A stretch of DNA of 12,776 nucleotides, taken from Pseudomonadota bacterium. Its GTDB lineage: Bacteria; Pseudomonadota; Gammaproteobacteria; Xanthomonadales; Xanthomonadaceae. The stretch covers positions 1 to 12,776 of the forward strand of contig JAEWAG010000339.1 in the NCBI GenBank assembly GCA_023391775.1, given 5' to 3'. The notes under the pieces are model-generated. The model made no database searches. It saw nothing but the letters and a program-made list of their open reading frames with translations, and had not been told where the DNA came from. Each line of letters begins with the position of its first letter. The first letter of the stretch is position 1. Of this stretch, positions 5,969 to 12,776 are shown piece after piece. The position numbers and the translations under genes are program-made.

Positions 5969-6919
5969 ATGAACCCCCACACACCCGAGGCAGCGGTTCC
6001 GGCGCTGCGCGTGCGCGAGCTGCGCAAGACCTACAGCAACGGCGTGGAAGCCCTCAAGGGCATTTCCCTGGACGTCGCGCCCGGCGATTTCTTCGCCCTG
6101 CTCGGTCCCAACGGCGCCGGCAAGTCCACCCTCATCGGCATCGTCAGTTCGCTGGTCAACCTCAGCGGCGGTGGCGTGGAGGTGTTCGGGGTGGACCTGG
6201 CCGGCGACCGTGGCCAGGCCATGCGCCAGATCGGCCTGGTCCCGCAGGAGATCAACTTCAACCTGTTCGAGAAGCCGTTCGACATCCTGGTCAACTACGC
6301 CGGTTTCTACGGCATCCCGCGCGCGGAGGCGGCGGGCCTTGCCGAGGCCGAGCTGCGACGCGCGCACCTGTGGGAGAAGGCGCAGGTGATGAGCCGCACC
6401 CTGTCCGGCGGCATGAAGCGGCGGCTGATGATCGCCCGGGCGATGATGACCCGGCCGCGCCTGCTGATCCTGGACGAGCCCACCGCCGGGGTGGACATCG
6501 AGATCCGCCGCGACATGTGGCGCGTGCTGCGCGAGATCAACGCCGCCGGCACCACCATCATCCTGACCACGCACTACCTGGAGGAAGCGTAGAGCCTGTG
6601 CCGCAACCACGCCATCACCGCCCACGGCCGCATCGTCGAGCAGGGTCCGATGCGCGCGCTGCTGGCCAAGCTGGACGTGGAGGGCTTCCTGTTCGACATC
6701 GACGGCGAGCTGCCTGCGCAGCTTCCCGCGATCGAGGGCACCACCCTGGTCGCGCTCGACGGACACACCCTGGACCTGGACATGCCCCGCGCCATGGACC
6801 TCAACCGCGTGTTCGCCGCGTTCGAGGCCGCCGGCATCCGCATCCGCTCGATGCGCACCAAGAGCAACCGCCTGGAGGAGCTGTTCGTGCGCCTTACCGG
6901 CCAGAAGGAGGCCGCATGA
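5969..6919 (+). pseudogene. yadG: YadG-type ABC transporter ATPase interrupted by in-frame TAG
   Basis: The ATPase half of an ABC-2 exporter, closely resembling E. coli YadG throughout. The gene starts at the ATG after GGAAGG and encodes Walker A GPNGAGKST (46-54), Q-loop VPQE (Gln93), signature LSGGM (145-149), Walker B LLILDEPTAGVD (165-176) and the switch His202. After THYLEEA (residue 207) the frame meets TAG at 6590-6592, then continues without any shift as SLCRNHAI and onward to TGA at 6917-6919. Full length would be 316 residues, near the 308 of E. coli YadG, where this spot reads YLEEAEMLCRN; GAG to TAG is one base change. A 207-residue truncated nucleotide-binding domain, an ATG restart at 6650 (89 residues), suppression of the stop or a sequence error are the alternatives. 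The 3' end overlaps yadH by ATGA. Confidence 0.88.
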
Positions 6920-7713
6920 GCACGCCACTGGTGGAAAGGTCGCCGCGCGCCGCCAACTGGATCGCGCTGGGCACCATCGTCCGCCGCGAGATCAGCCGCA
7001 TCCTGCGCATCTGGGGCCAGACCCTGGTGCCGCCGGCGATCACCATGACCCTGTATTTCCTGATCTTCGGTGGCCTGATCGGCTCGCGGATCGGCGACAT
7101 GGGCGGCTACAGCTACATGGAGTTCATCGTCCCCGGGCTGGTGATGATGAGCGTGATCCAGAACAGCTACGGCAACATCTCCTCCAGCTTCTTCGGCGCC
7201 AAGTTCGGCCGCCACGTGGAGGAGCTGCTGGTCAGTCCCATGCCCAACTGGGTGATCCTGTGGGGCTACGTGGCCGGCGCGGTGCTGCGCGGACTGATGG
7301 TGGGCGTGATCGTGCTGGCCATCGCCATGTGTTTCACCACCGTGCGCATCCCGCATCCGCTGGTGACCCTGAGCACGGTGCTGCTGGGCGCGACGATCTT
7401 CTCGCTGGCCGGCTTCGTCAACGCGGTCTACGCGCGCAAGTTCGACGACGTGGCCATCGTTCCGACCTTCATCCTGACCCCGCTGACCTACCTGGGCGGC
7501 GTGTTCTATTCGGTCAAGCTGCTGCCGCCCTGGGCGGAGGCGGCGACCCACGCCAATCCGATCTTCTACATGGTCAACGCCTTCCGCTATGGCCTGCTGG
7601 GCAGCACCGACGTGCCGCTGTGGGTGGCCTACGGCCTGATGCTGGCATTCGTGGCGGTGCTGTCGGCCGTCTCGCTGGCGCTGCTGCGCCGCGGCGTGGG
7701 GCTGCGCAGCTGA
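6916..7713 (+). CDS. yadH: YadH-type ABC-2 transporter permease
   Basis: A 265-residue inner-membrane permease (E. coli YadH is about 256) that pairs with YadG. Hydrophobic segments include TLVPPAITMTLYFLIFGGLI near 36-55, a second around FIVPGLVMM, VLRGLMVGVIVLAIAM, LLGATIFSLAGFVNAVYA, TFILTPLTYLGGVFYSV and a final helix before RRGVGLRS. EELLVSPMPNW between helices is the ABC-2 coupling motif, and the sequence up to ANPIFYMVNAFRYGLLG is typical of this family. The start overlaps the yadG stop (ATGA, 6916-6919) and has its own strong AAGGAGG. It can therefore still be translated even though yadG stops early, although nonsense polarity may lower its level. The substrate of the YadGH family is not established. 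Confidence 0.9.
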   Translation: MSTPLVERSPRAANWIALGTIVRREISRILRIWGQTLVPPAITMTLYFLIFGGLIGSRIGDMGGYSYMEFIVPGLVMMSVIQNSYGNISSSFFGAKFGRHVEELLVSPMPNWVILWGYVAGAVLRGLMVGVIVLAIAMCFTTVRIPHPLVTLSTVLLGATIFSLAGFVNAVYARKFDDVAIVPTFILTPLTYLGGVFYSVKLLPPWAEAATHANPIFYMVNAFRYGLLGSTDVPLWVAYGLMLAFVAVLSAVSLALLRRGVGLRS

Positions 7714-8645
7714 TGCGCGTGCTGGTGCTCGGTGCCGGCGGCACGGGCGGCTATTTCGGTGGCCGCCTGGCGCAGGGTGGCGCCGACGTCACCTTCCTGG
7801 TGCGCCCCGCGCGCGCGGCACTGCTGCGCGAACGCGGCCTGCGCATCCGCAGCCCGCTGGGCGATGCCGACCTGCAGGTCGCGACGCTGGCCGCGGACGA
7901 ACTGCCTGCAGCGGTCGCGCGGCAGCCGTTCGACCTGGTGCTGCTGTCGTGCAAGGCCTACGACCTGGACAGTGCGAGCGAGGCGCTCGCCCCGGCGATG
8001 GTGTCAGCGACCACGCTGATGCCGATCCTCAACGGACTGCTGCACTACGACGTGCTGGACGCGCGCTTCGACCGCGAGCGCGTGCTGGGCGGGCTGTGCT
8101 TCATCAGCGCGACCCTGGGCGGTGACGGCTCGATCCTGCACCTGGGTCGCCCGGCCTCGATCACCTTCGGCGAGCGCGATGGCGGCACCAGCGCCCGGGT
8201 CGAGGCCTTCGCCGCGCTGTGCGCGCAGGCCGGCATCGACCATCGCGCCAGCACCGACATCGGCCAGGAGCAGTGGATCAAGTTCAGCTTCCTCGCCGCA
8301 CTGGCGGCCGGAACCTGCCTGATGCGCGCGAGCATCGGAGATATCGTCGCCGGTGAGGGCGGCGCGGCATTCATGGCGGCGCTGCACGAGGAGTGCCTCG
8401 CGGTCGCGGCGGCCGAGGGCCAGCCGGTGCCGGAGAAGGCACGCACGACCGCACGCGCCAGCCTGGTGCAGGAAGGCTCCGACGTGAAGGCCTCGATGCT
8501 GCGTGACCTGGAGGCGGGCAACCGGGTCGAGGCGGCGCACATCGTCGGCGACATGTGGCACCGGGCCCGCGGCCACGGCCAGCACGCGCCGCTGCTGCAC
8601 GCGGCCTGGTTGCACCTGCAGGCCTACCAGCGCCCGCGCGGCTGA
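7713..8645 (+). CDS. Ketopantoate reductase family protein (PanE/ApbA-like)
   Basis: This 310-residue NADPH-dependent oxidoreductase belongs to the 2-dehydropantoate 2-reductase family, whose founding member makes pantoate for coenzyme A. The Rossmann motif GAGGTGGYFGG opens the protein (7-17). Lys81 in CKAYDLDSA, Asn107-Gly108 in PILNGLL and Lys190 in QEQWIKF occupy family positions, and SMLRDLEAGNRVEA (261-274) matches the substrate-binding C-terminal domain. Four residues after Lys190, where E. coli PanE has the substrate-binding Asn of KxxxN, this protein has Leu194. It may thus be a family branch acting on another 2-keto acid, so I do not assign panE. The start overlaps the yadH stop in TGATG, placing it in the same operon as the exporter. 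Confidence 0.85.
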   Translation: MRVLVLGAGGTGGYFGGRLAQGGADVTFLVRPARAALLRERGLRIRSPLGDADLQVATLAADELPAAVARQPFDLVLLSCKAYDLDSASEALAPAMVSATTLMPILNGLLHYDVLDARFDRERVLGGLCFISATLGGDGSILHLGRPASITFGERDGGTSARVEAFAALCAQAGIDHRASTDIGQEQWIKFSFLAALAAGTCLMRASIGDIVAGEGGAAFMAALHEECLAVAAAEGQPVPEKARTTARASLVQEGSDVKASMLRDLEAGNRVEAAHIVGDMWHRARGHGQHAPLLHAAWLHLQAYQRPRG

Positions 8646-8766
8646 TCCGCGGACCGGCATCGCCGCAGAACCGCGTCCCAGTTCGGAACGTTGTCTTCGC
8701 ACCGGCCTGCTTGCGATCCGCCCTGCTGTTGTACCCTCCGGCGTTCTGTCACATGGAGTGGAGCAG

Positions 8767-10308
8767 ATGCGGAAGATGACGCTACTGGCGTGCGTGCTGG
8801 CGATGTCCCTCACTGGCTGCGGCGGCAGCGACGATGCGCCGCAGGCGGACGGGGAGCAGGAAGCTTCAACCACGGCTGCCGAAGCGGCGCCAGCCGGAGA
8901 CGACGCCGCATCGGCGGCGGAGCCGGCAACCGCCCGGTCTACGTCCACCGACTCGGTGCAGGACCGCAATGGCAATCCGGTGCCGCTGCTGCCGTTCGAC
9001 ATCCAGCAGGTGCCGGCCAGCACGGCCGACCTGGGGGCGCTTCCGTTCTTTTCCCTGCCCGACGGCTATGGGCCAGTGAACCGGGCGAAGATCCGCCGCT
9101 ATGCCCGCTTCCCGTTCCGTCTTGGCGAAGGCCTGCACTGGGTCGAGGGTGCGAGCTGGAACGCGAAGATCCACGTGGACCAGGACCGTCGCCGCGAGAA
9201 GGAATTCTCCGCGCGCGAACTGCGCCGCAACCTCGAGGCGGTCCTGGCCCAGGCAGGCGCGCAGAAGGTGTTCGAAGGTCCGCTGCGACGCGATGCCTAC
9301 TACGGCGAGCTGGAGGACGAGATCGGTGGCGGCTTCATCGACGGCGTCAACCTCGACCAGGATGCCGACACCAGCGTCCACGTGATCCGCGCGGGCGGAC
9401 GCAATGTCTGGGTGCAGCTGGCCACCACCAGCCACGATGCCGGGCTGGTGATCGTGGAGGAGAAGGACTTTGCGCCTACCGCGCACTGGGGCGAGGCCTT
9501 CCCCTACCTGTCGATGCCCGAGGGTTATGACGCCGGCAACCGGCCACGGCAGCGCGACTTCGACATGTATCCGTTCTGGACCGGCGACGACTTCGAGGAA
9601 GTCGAAGGCCGCACCTGGGCCGGACAGGTCGCCACCCGCGAGAACGCGTTTTCGATGCACGAGGTGCGCCGCAACCTGGAAGCGATGATGGAGCAGGCCG
9701 GCGGCGTGCAGGTGTTCGCGGGCCGCATCCCGCGCGAGGCGTCCGAGCGCTACGACACCGACCTCAAGGGGCCCTACAGCGACGGCACCAGCTTCAGCTG
9801 GGACGGTTACGAGTCGCGGGTGTATCGCGTGGACCGCCCGGATGGACGCCAGGTATGGGTGCACGCACGCCTGGAGTACCTGGGCGCAGGCTGGGTGGTG
9901 GTGGAACGCGAAGGCTTCGTGCAGAGCTCCGTGCTGCTGCCGGCCGACGCACTGAAGCAGAAGCTCGACAGCGACGGCCGCGTCGCCATCTCGGTCAACT
10001 TCGCCGTGGACCGGGCCGAGATCCTTCCCGAGTCGCAGCCGCAGATCGCGCAGGTGCTGGCGCTGCTGCGGGACAATCCGGCGCTGCAGCTTTCGGTGGA
10101 AGGGCATACCGACAACACCGGGACCGCCGAACGCAACCGCACCCTCTCACAGGCCCGCGCCGAATCGGTGGTGGCCGCGCTGACCGCCGGCGGCATCGAC
10201 GCTGCGCGCCTGGCCGCGACCGGCTTCGGCGACAGCCGCCCGGTCGCGGACAACGGCACGGACGAAGGCCGTGCGCGCAACCGTCGGGTCGAGCTGGTCC
10301 GGCGCTGA
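8767..10308 (+). CDS. OmpA-family lipoprotein with duplicated N-terminal domain
   Basis: This 513-residue envelope protein starts at an ATG preceded by two GGAG elements. A lipoprotein signal ends in lipobox L-T-G-C (Cys18), with Gly at +2, compatible with sorting to the outer membrane. A low-complexity Ala/Glu/Asp/Thr linker (about 20-65) is followed by two related blocks, about 92-235 and 244-384. Both carry P-x-GY...NR, PF, EG..W, E-x-RRNLEA...QAG...VF.G..R and GR.VWV; the domain is not one I recognise. Residues about 385-513 are an OmpA C-terminal peptidoglycan-binding domain (NFAVDRAEILPES, GHTDNTG, NRTLSQARAESVV, ATGFGDSRPVADN, NRRVEL). It probably tethers outer membrane to cell wall and presents the repeats in the periplasm. 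No promoter is evident in the 121 bp upstream. Confidence 0.88.
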   Translation: MRKMTLLACVLAMSLTGCGGSDDAPQADGEQEASTTAAEAAPAGDDAASAAEPATARSTSTDSVQDRNGNPVPLLPFDIQQVPASTADLGALPFFSLPDGYGPVNRAKIRRYARFPFRLGEGLHWVEGASWNAKIHVDQDRRREKEFSARELRRNLEAVLAQAGAQKVFEGPLRRDAYYGELEDEIGGGFIDGVNLDQDADTSVHVIRAGGRNVWVQLATTSHDAGLVIVEEKDFAPTAHWGEAFPYLSMPEGYDAGNRPRQRDFDMYPFWTGDDFEEVEGRTWAGQVATRENAFSMHEVRRNLEAMMEQAGGVQVFAGRIPREASERYDTDLKGPYSDGTSFSWDGYESRVYRVDRPDGRQVWVHARLEYLGAGWVVVEREGFVQSSVLLPADALKQKLDSDGRVAISVNFAVDRAEILPESQPQIAQVLALLRDNPALQLSVEGHTDNTGTAERNRTLSQARAESVVAALTAGGIDAARLAATGFGDSRPVADNGTDEGRARNRRVELVRR

Positions 10309-10771
10309 GCGGTCCCTCCTGGGTGGACCCGTCCCCCGCGGGGGAGGTCACGTTGGCCCCGGTTCCGGCGACGAAGTCGTCATGAAGAACAGCGGACCGG
10401 AGCACGCCACGCCGGTGGTTTCGATCCTGCGTGCAGGGCCTGCAGTGACAAGGAACCTACCGCAGGCGTCCGCCATCCGGGTCCGGCTTGGGGTCAGCGC
10501 CGCACACGAGTGCCGGCCTCCAGGTCGCCCCGCAGATCCGTGACGTGCCGCCGCTGCGCGCACGGATGCGCGCGCAGCAACAGCAGGTCAGCGCCTGCAG
10601 GGCCCCAGGTACGCCGCGCGGTTCCAGCCGGCCTCCGATGTCGGCCCGAGGGCGCGCGCAGGGCTTTGCGCAACGCGTCGCCTGCCGACCCGGAGCAGAC
10701 CTGCGACGCCCTCGGTGCCCCGCAACCGAGGCTGATCCCGATCCCGGGTCAAGGCGTAGCCGCCGCCGGGC
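10309..10771. other. Gene-free stretch between the OmpA lipoprotein and tatD
   Basis: These 463 bp lie between convergent genes and hold no credible coding region. Two hairpins are visible. One, at 10332-10345, is the 14-bp palindrome TCCCCCGCGGGGGA with flanking GACC/GGTC, 24 bp after the lipoprotein stop. The other, at 10710-10731, is CCTCGGT/ACCGAGG, 41 bp beyond the tatD stop. Neither has a T-run, so they are at best weak terminators. A 53-codon frame at 10382-10543 has no ribosome binding site and an unremarkable composition. Confidence 0.5.
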
Positions 10772-11578
10772 TCAGCCGGGCAGGTTGAAGAAGGCGCGCG
10801 CCGTGGCGGTGCTGGCAGCGGCCGTGGCCTCCGCGGTTTCGCCACGGGCGCGCGCCAGTTCCTCGACGATGTGCGGCAGGAACGACGGCTCGTTGCGGCG
10901 GTCCTTGGGTATCGGCCGCAGCGTGCGCGGCAGCAGGTAGGGCGAGTCGGTCTCGACCATCAGGCGGTTGGCGGGAACGTTCTTCACGATCTCGCGCAGG
11001 TGCGCGCCACGGCGTTCGTCGCACAGCCAGCCGGTGATGCCGATATACCAGTCCTGGTCCAGGTAATCGAACATCTCCTCGCGGGTGCCGGTGAAGCAGT
11101 GCACTACTGCCGGCCCATGTTGGCCGTCGAACTGCTTCATCACCGCCATGAAATCGGCATGGGCGTCGCGCTGGTGCAGGAACAGCGGTTTGGGCTTGCC
11201 GGCCGCGGCCAGGTCGGCGGCAATCTGCAGCTGGCGCTCGAACGCCCTGCGCTGCGCCGGCCGCGGCGAGAAATCGCGGAAGTAGTCCAGGCCGCATTCG
11301 CCCACCGCCACCACCTCCGGGTGTGCGTGCAGCGCGCGCAGCTCGGCATCGCACTCCTCGGTGTACTCGACTGCATGATGCGGATGCACGCCGGCGGTGG
11401 CGTACAGCACGCCGGGATGGCGGCGGGCCAGTTCCAGCGCCTGCGGGTTGTGCTCGCGGCTGGCACCGGTCACCACCATCTGGGTCACGCCCGCCGCGCG
11501 CGCGCGTTCCAGCACCGCGTCCAGGTCGCGCTGGAAGCTTTCGTGGGTGAGGTTGGCGCCGATGTCGATCAGGTGCAT
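10772..11578 (-). CDS. tatD: TatD family metal-dependent deoxyribonuclease
   Basis: This 268-residue TIM-barrel hydrolase is close to E. coli TatD itself rather than YcfH/YjjV, judging from the start IDIGANLT (E. coli FDIGVNLT) and the shared CFTGTREEM, IGITGW and CDERRG. Metal and catalytic residues are visible: GVHPHH (63-68), Glu94 in GECGLD, His135 in LHQRDAH, His160 in HCFTG and Asp211 in ETDSPYLLPR. TatD is a 3'-5' exonuclease on DNA and RNA, linked to repair of oxidised DNA and to DNA degradation; it is not needed for Tat export despite its name. Here no tatABC genes are nearby. It is divergent from hrpB, with a 205-bp gap, and convergent with the lipoprotein gene. Confidence 0.94.
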   Translation of the reverse strand: MHLIDIGANLTHESFQRDLDAVLERARAAGVTQMVVTGASREHNPQALELARRHPGVLYATAGVHPHHAVEYTEECDAELRALHAHPEVVAVGECGLDYFRDFSPRPAQRRAFERQLQIAADLAAAGKPKPLFLHQRDAHADFMAVMKQFDGQHGPAVVHCFTGTREEMFDYLDQDWYIGITGWLCDERRGAHLREIVKNVPANRLMVETDSPYLLPRTLRPIPKDRRNEPSFLPHIVEELARARGETAEATAAASTATARAFFNLPG

Positions 11579-11608
11579 GTCAGGGCGGGTGCGGGAACGG
11601 GGCCGTGG

Positions 11609-11614
11609 ATTGTA
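11609..11614 (-). promoter_or_regulatory. Probable -10 element of tatD
   Basis: TACAAT on the minus strand, 30 bp before the tatD ATG, would start transcription near 11602 and leave a leader of about 24 nt. No recognisable -35 is present at the right distance, so this rests on one hexamer. Confidence 0.4.
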
Positions 11615-11649
11615 GAGGGTCCATCCGGCGTGGCCGTGGGGATGGAAGG

Positions 11650-11680
11650 GCGTGCCTGCGTGGTAGCCACACGGGCACGC
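11650..11680. repeat. 31-bp inverted repeat in the tatD-hrpB divergent region
   Basis: Arms of 14 bp (11650-11663 and 11667-11680) pair around a TAG centre with one C/A mismatch and one G-T pair. The outer arms are GCGTGCC/GGCACGC and the inner ones GTGG/CCAC. It lies upstream of the tatD -10 and about 100 bp before the hrpB start. No T-run follows on either strand, so it is not a standard terminator. It could be a protein-binding site or a structured leader of hrpB. Confidence 0.45.
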
Positions 11681-11783
11681 GGTCGTGCGCCGCCGGCAGC
11701 AGCCGGATCACCCACCGCGTTGCATCGCGGGATGGGCGCGCAGTGCTGGCGGCTGCGGCGCGATTGCCCGATCCTTGCCGCGC

Positions 11784-12776
11784 ATGAGCACGTCCGCACC
11801 GCCCCCCTTCCCCATCACCCCGCTGCTGCCCGCGGTCCGCGACAGCCTGGCCACGCATCCGCGCCTGGTGCTGGAGGCACCGCCCGGAGCGGGCAAGACC
11901 ACGCAGGTGCCGCTGGCCCTGCTGGACGCGCCGTGGCTGGAGGGGCGCCGGATCGTGATGCTGGAGCCGCGCCGGGTCGCCGCGCGCAGTGCCGCCCTGT
12001 TCATGGCCCGGCAGCTTGGCGGTGAGGTCGGCGGCACGGTCGGCTACCGCATCCGCTTCGAGAAGCGCGTTTCCGAGCGCACCCGCGTCGAGGTCGTCAC
12101 CGAGGGCATCCTCACCCGCATGATCCAGGACGACCCGCTGCTGGAGGGGGTCGGCGCGCTGCTGTTCGACGAGTTCCACGAGCGTCACCTGGCTGCGGAC
12201 CTGGGCCTGGCCCTGGCCCTGGACGTGCAGGCGCAGCTGCGCGAAGACCTGCGCATCGTCGTGATGTCGGCCACCCTGGATGGCGAGCGCCTGGCCCGTT
12301 TCCTGGACGCGCCCCGCCTGGCCAGCGAGGGCCGCAGTTTCCCGGTGGAGGTCGGCCATTTCCCGGCGCGGCGCGAGGAGTCGCTGGAGGCCCAGGCGCG
12401 GCGTGCGGTGGAGCAGGCCCTGGTCCAGCATCCGGGCGACGTGCTGGTGTTCCTGCCCGGCCAGCGCGAGATCGCCCGGGTCGCGGCCGCGCTGGAGCAC
12501 GCTGCCCTGCCACCGGCGGTGGAGGTGCTGGCCCTGCACGGCGAGCTGCCGGTGGAGCAGCAGTCGCGGGTGCTGCAGCCGGGCACCGACGGCCGCCGCC
12601 GGGTGGTGCTGGCCACCAACGTGGCCGAGTCCTCGGTCACCCTGCCCGGCGTGCGCGTGGTGATCGACTCGGGTCTGGCGCGGGAACCGCGTTTCGACCC
12701 GGTCAGCGGTTTCTCGCGGCTGGACGCGGTGGCCATCTCCCAGGCCTCGGCCGACCAGCGCGCCGGGCGCGCCGGC
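11784..12776 (+). CDS. hrpB: ATP-dependent helicase HrpB, 3'-truncated by window edge
   Basis: The first 331 residues of a DEAH-type RNA helicase; full-length HrpB is about 800 or more residues. Visible motifs are Walker A GAGKTTQVP (35-43), Ia LEPRRVAARSA (60-70), Ib TEGILTRM (106-113), II DEFH in LLFDEFHERHLAADL (Asp129-His132), III SATLDG (162-167), V LATNVAESSVTLPG and VI QRAGRAG at the last residues. The DEFHER variant and the SEGRSFPVE linker match E. coli HrpB rather than HrpA. The precise biological role of HrpB is poorly defined. The ATG at 11784 follows 205 bp of intergenic DNA and has no clear Shine-Dalgarno, but the first residues FPITPLLPAV align with the usual N terminus. The frame is open to the window end. 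Confidence 0.92.
   Translation, partial: MSTSAPPPFPITPLLPAVRDSLATHPRLVLEAPPGAGKTTQVPLALLDAPWLEGRRIVMLEPRRVAARSAALFMARQLGGEVGGTVGYRIRFEKRVSERTRVEVVTEGILTRMIQDDPLLEGVGALLFDEFHERHLAADLGLALALDVQAQLREDLRIVVMSATLDGERLARFLDAPRLASEGRSFPVEVGHFPARREESLEAQARRAVEQALVQHPGDVLVFLPGQREIARVAAALEHAALPPAVEVLALHGELPVEQQSRVLQPGTDGRRRVVLATNVAESSVTLPGVRVVIDSGLAREPRFDPVSGFSRLDAVAISQASADQRAGRAG

Noticed and set aside
6590..6592. Recoding of TAG as pyrrolysine or another programmed readthrough
   Set aside because: No stem-loop or special context follows the codon and the family has Glu here; a point mutation or sequencing error is simpler.
8866..10107. Minus-strand open frame of 413 codons opposite the OmpA lipoprotein
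   Set aside because: The OmpA domain and lipobox support the plus strand; the antisense product shows only composition bias.
10332..10345. Palindrome TCCCCCGCGGGGGA as a full intrinsic terminator
   Set aside because: It has no T-run on either side; it is mentioned only as a weak hairpin in the gene-free stretch.
10382..10543. 53-codon frame after the OmpA lipoprotein
   Set aside because: No ribosome binding site, no hydrophobic or conserved segment, and its length is expected by chance at this GC content.
11580..12539. Minus-strand open frame of 319 codons opposite hrpB
   Set aside because: The plus strand encodes all expected helicase motifs; the minus frame has no recognisable domain.

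Overview
The window looks like a chromosomal piece of a high-GC gammaproteobacterium, most probably of the Xanthomonadaceae/Lysobacteraceae (Lysobacter, Luteimonas, Stenotrophomonas or Pseudoxanthomonas type). This is inferred from the strong GC bias at third codon positions, the tightly overlapped genes (ATGA and TGATG junctions) and the character of the proteins: a TonB C-terminal domain, a plant-type ferredoxin reductase, E. coli-like TatD, and HrpB. No rRNA, tRNA, CRISPR array, insertion sequence or phage gene was found. Because of the base composition, most long open frames opposite the real genes are shadows.

Layout. The left edge (1-303, +) is the 3' end of a tonB-like gene, closed by a strong terminator hairpin. 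From 4858 down to 375 on the minus strand lies an apparent six-gene operon. In order of transcription it encodes a 54-aa small membrane protein, a 195-aa polytopic membrane protein, a 65-aa XRE regulator, a secreted lipoprotein of the S33 alpha/beta-hydrolase (aminopeptidase-like) type, and a NatA/NatB-type ABC exporter. In front of it is a recognisable promoter flanked by two copies of a GTAAAGC-N2-GCTT(T/G)AC inverted repeat 43 bp apart, a plausible operator pair for the XRE protein. Next comes fpr (5110-5871, -), whose 3' end has a decayed duplicate about 120 bp downstream.

From 5921 a plus-strand promoter serves a yadG-yadH-panE-like unit (5969-8645). Its ATPase gene yadG is interrupted by an in-frame amber codon at 6590-6592, exactly where a conserved Glu codon should stand. 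After it come a 513-aa OmpA-family lipoprotein with two tandem copies of an unrecognised domain (8767-10308), a 463-bp stretch without a credible gene, tatD (10772-11578, -) and, divergently, the first 331 codons of hrpB, which runs off the right edge.

How the genes work together. The minus-strand operon reads as a self-regulated envelope module: a small DNA-binding switch, two membrane proteins of unknown role, an exported hydrolase and an ABC exporter. It is the best candidate here for an undescribed system, possibly a response to or processing of peptides or toxic molecules, but that role is inference. The yadGH unit would be a second ABC-2 exporter, probably inactivated or altered by the stop codon. 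The remaining genes are ordinary housekeeping functions.
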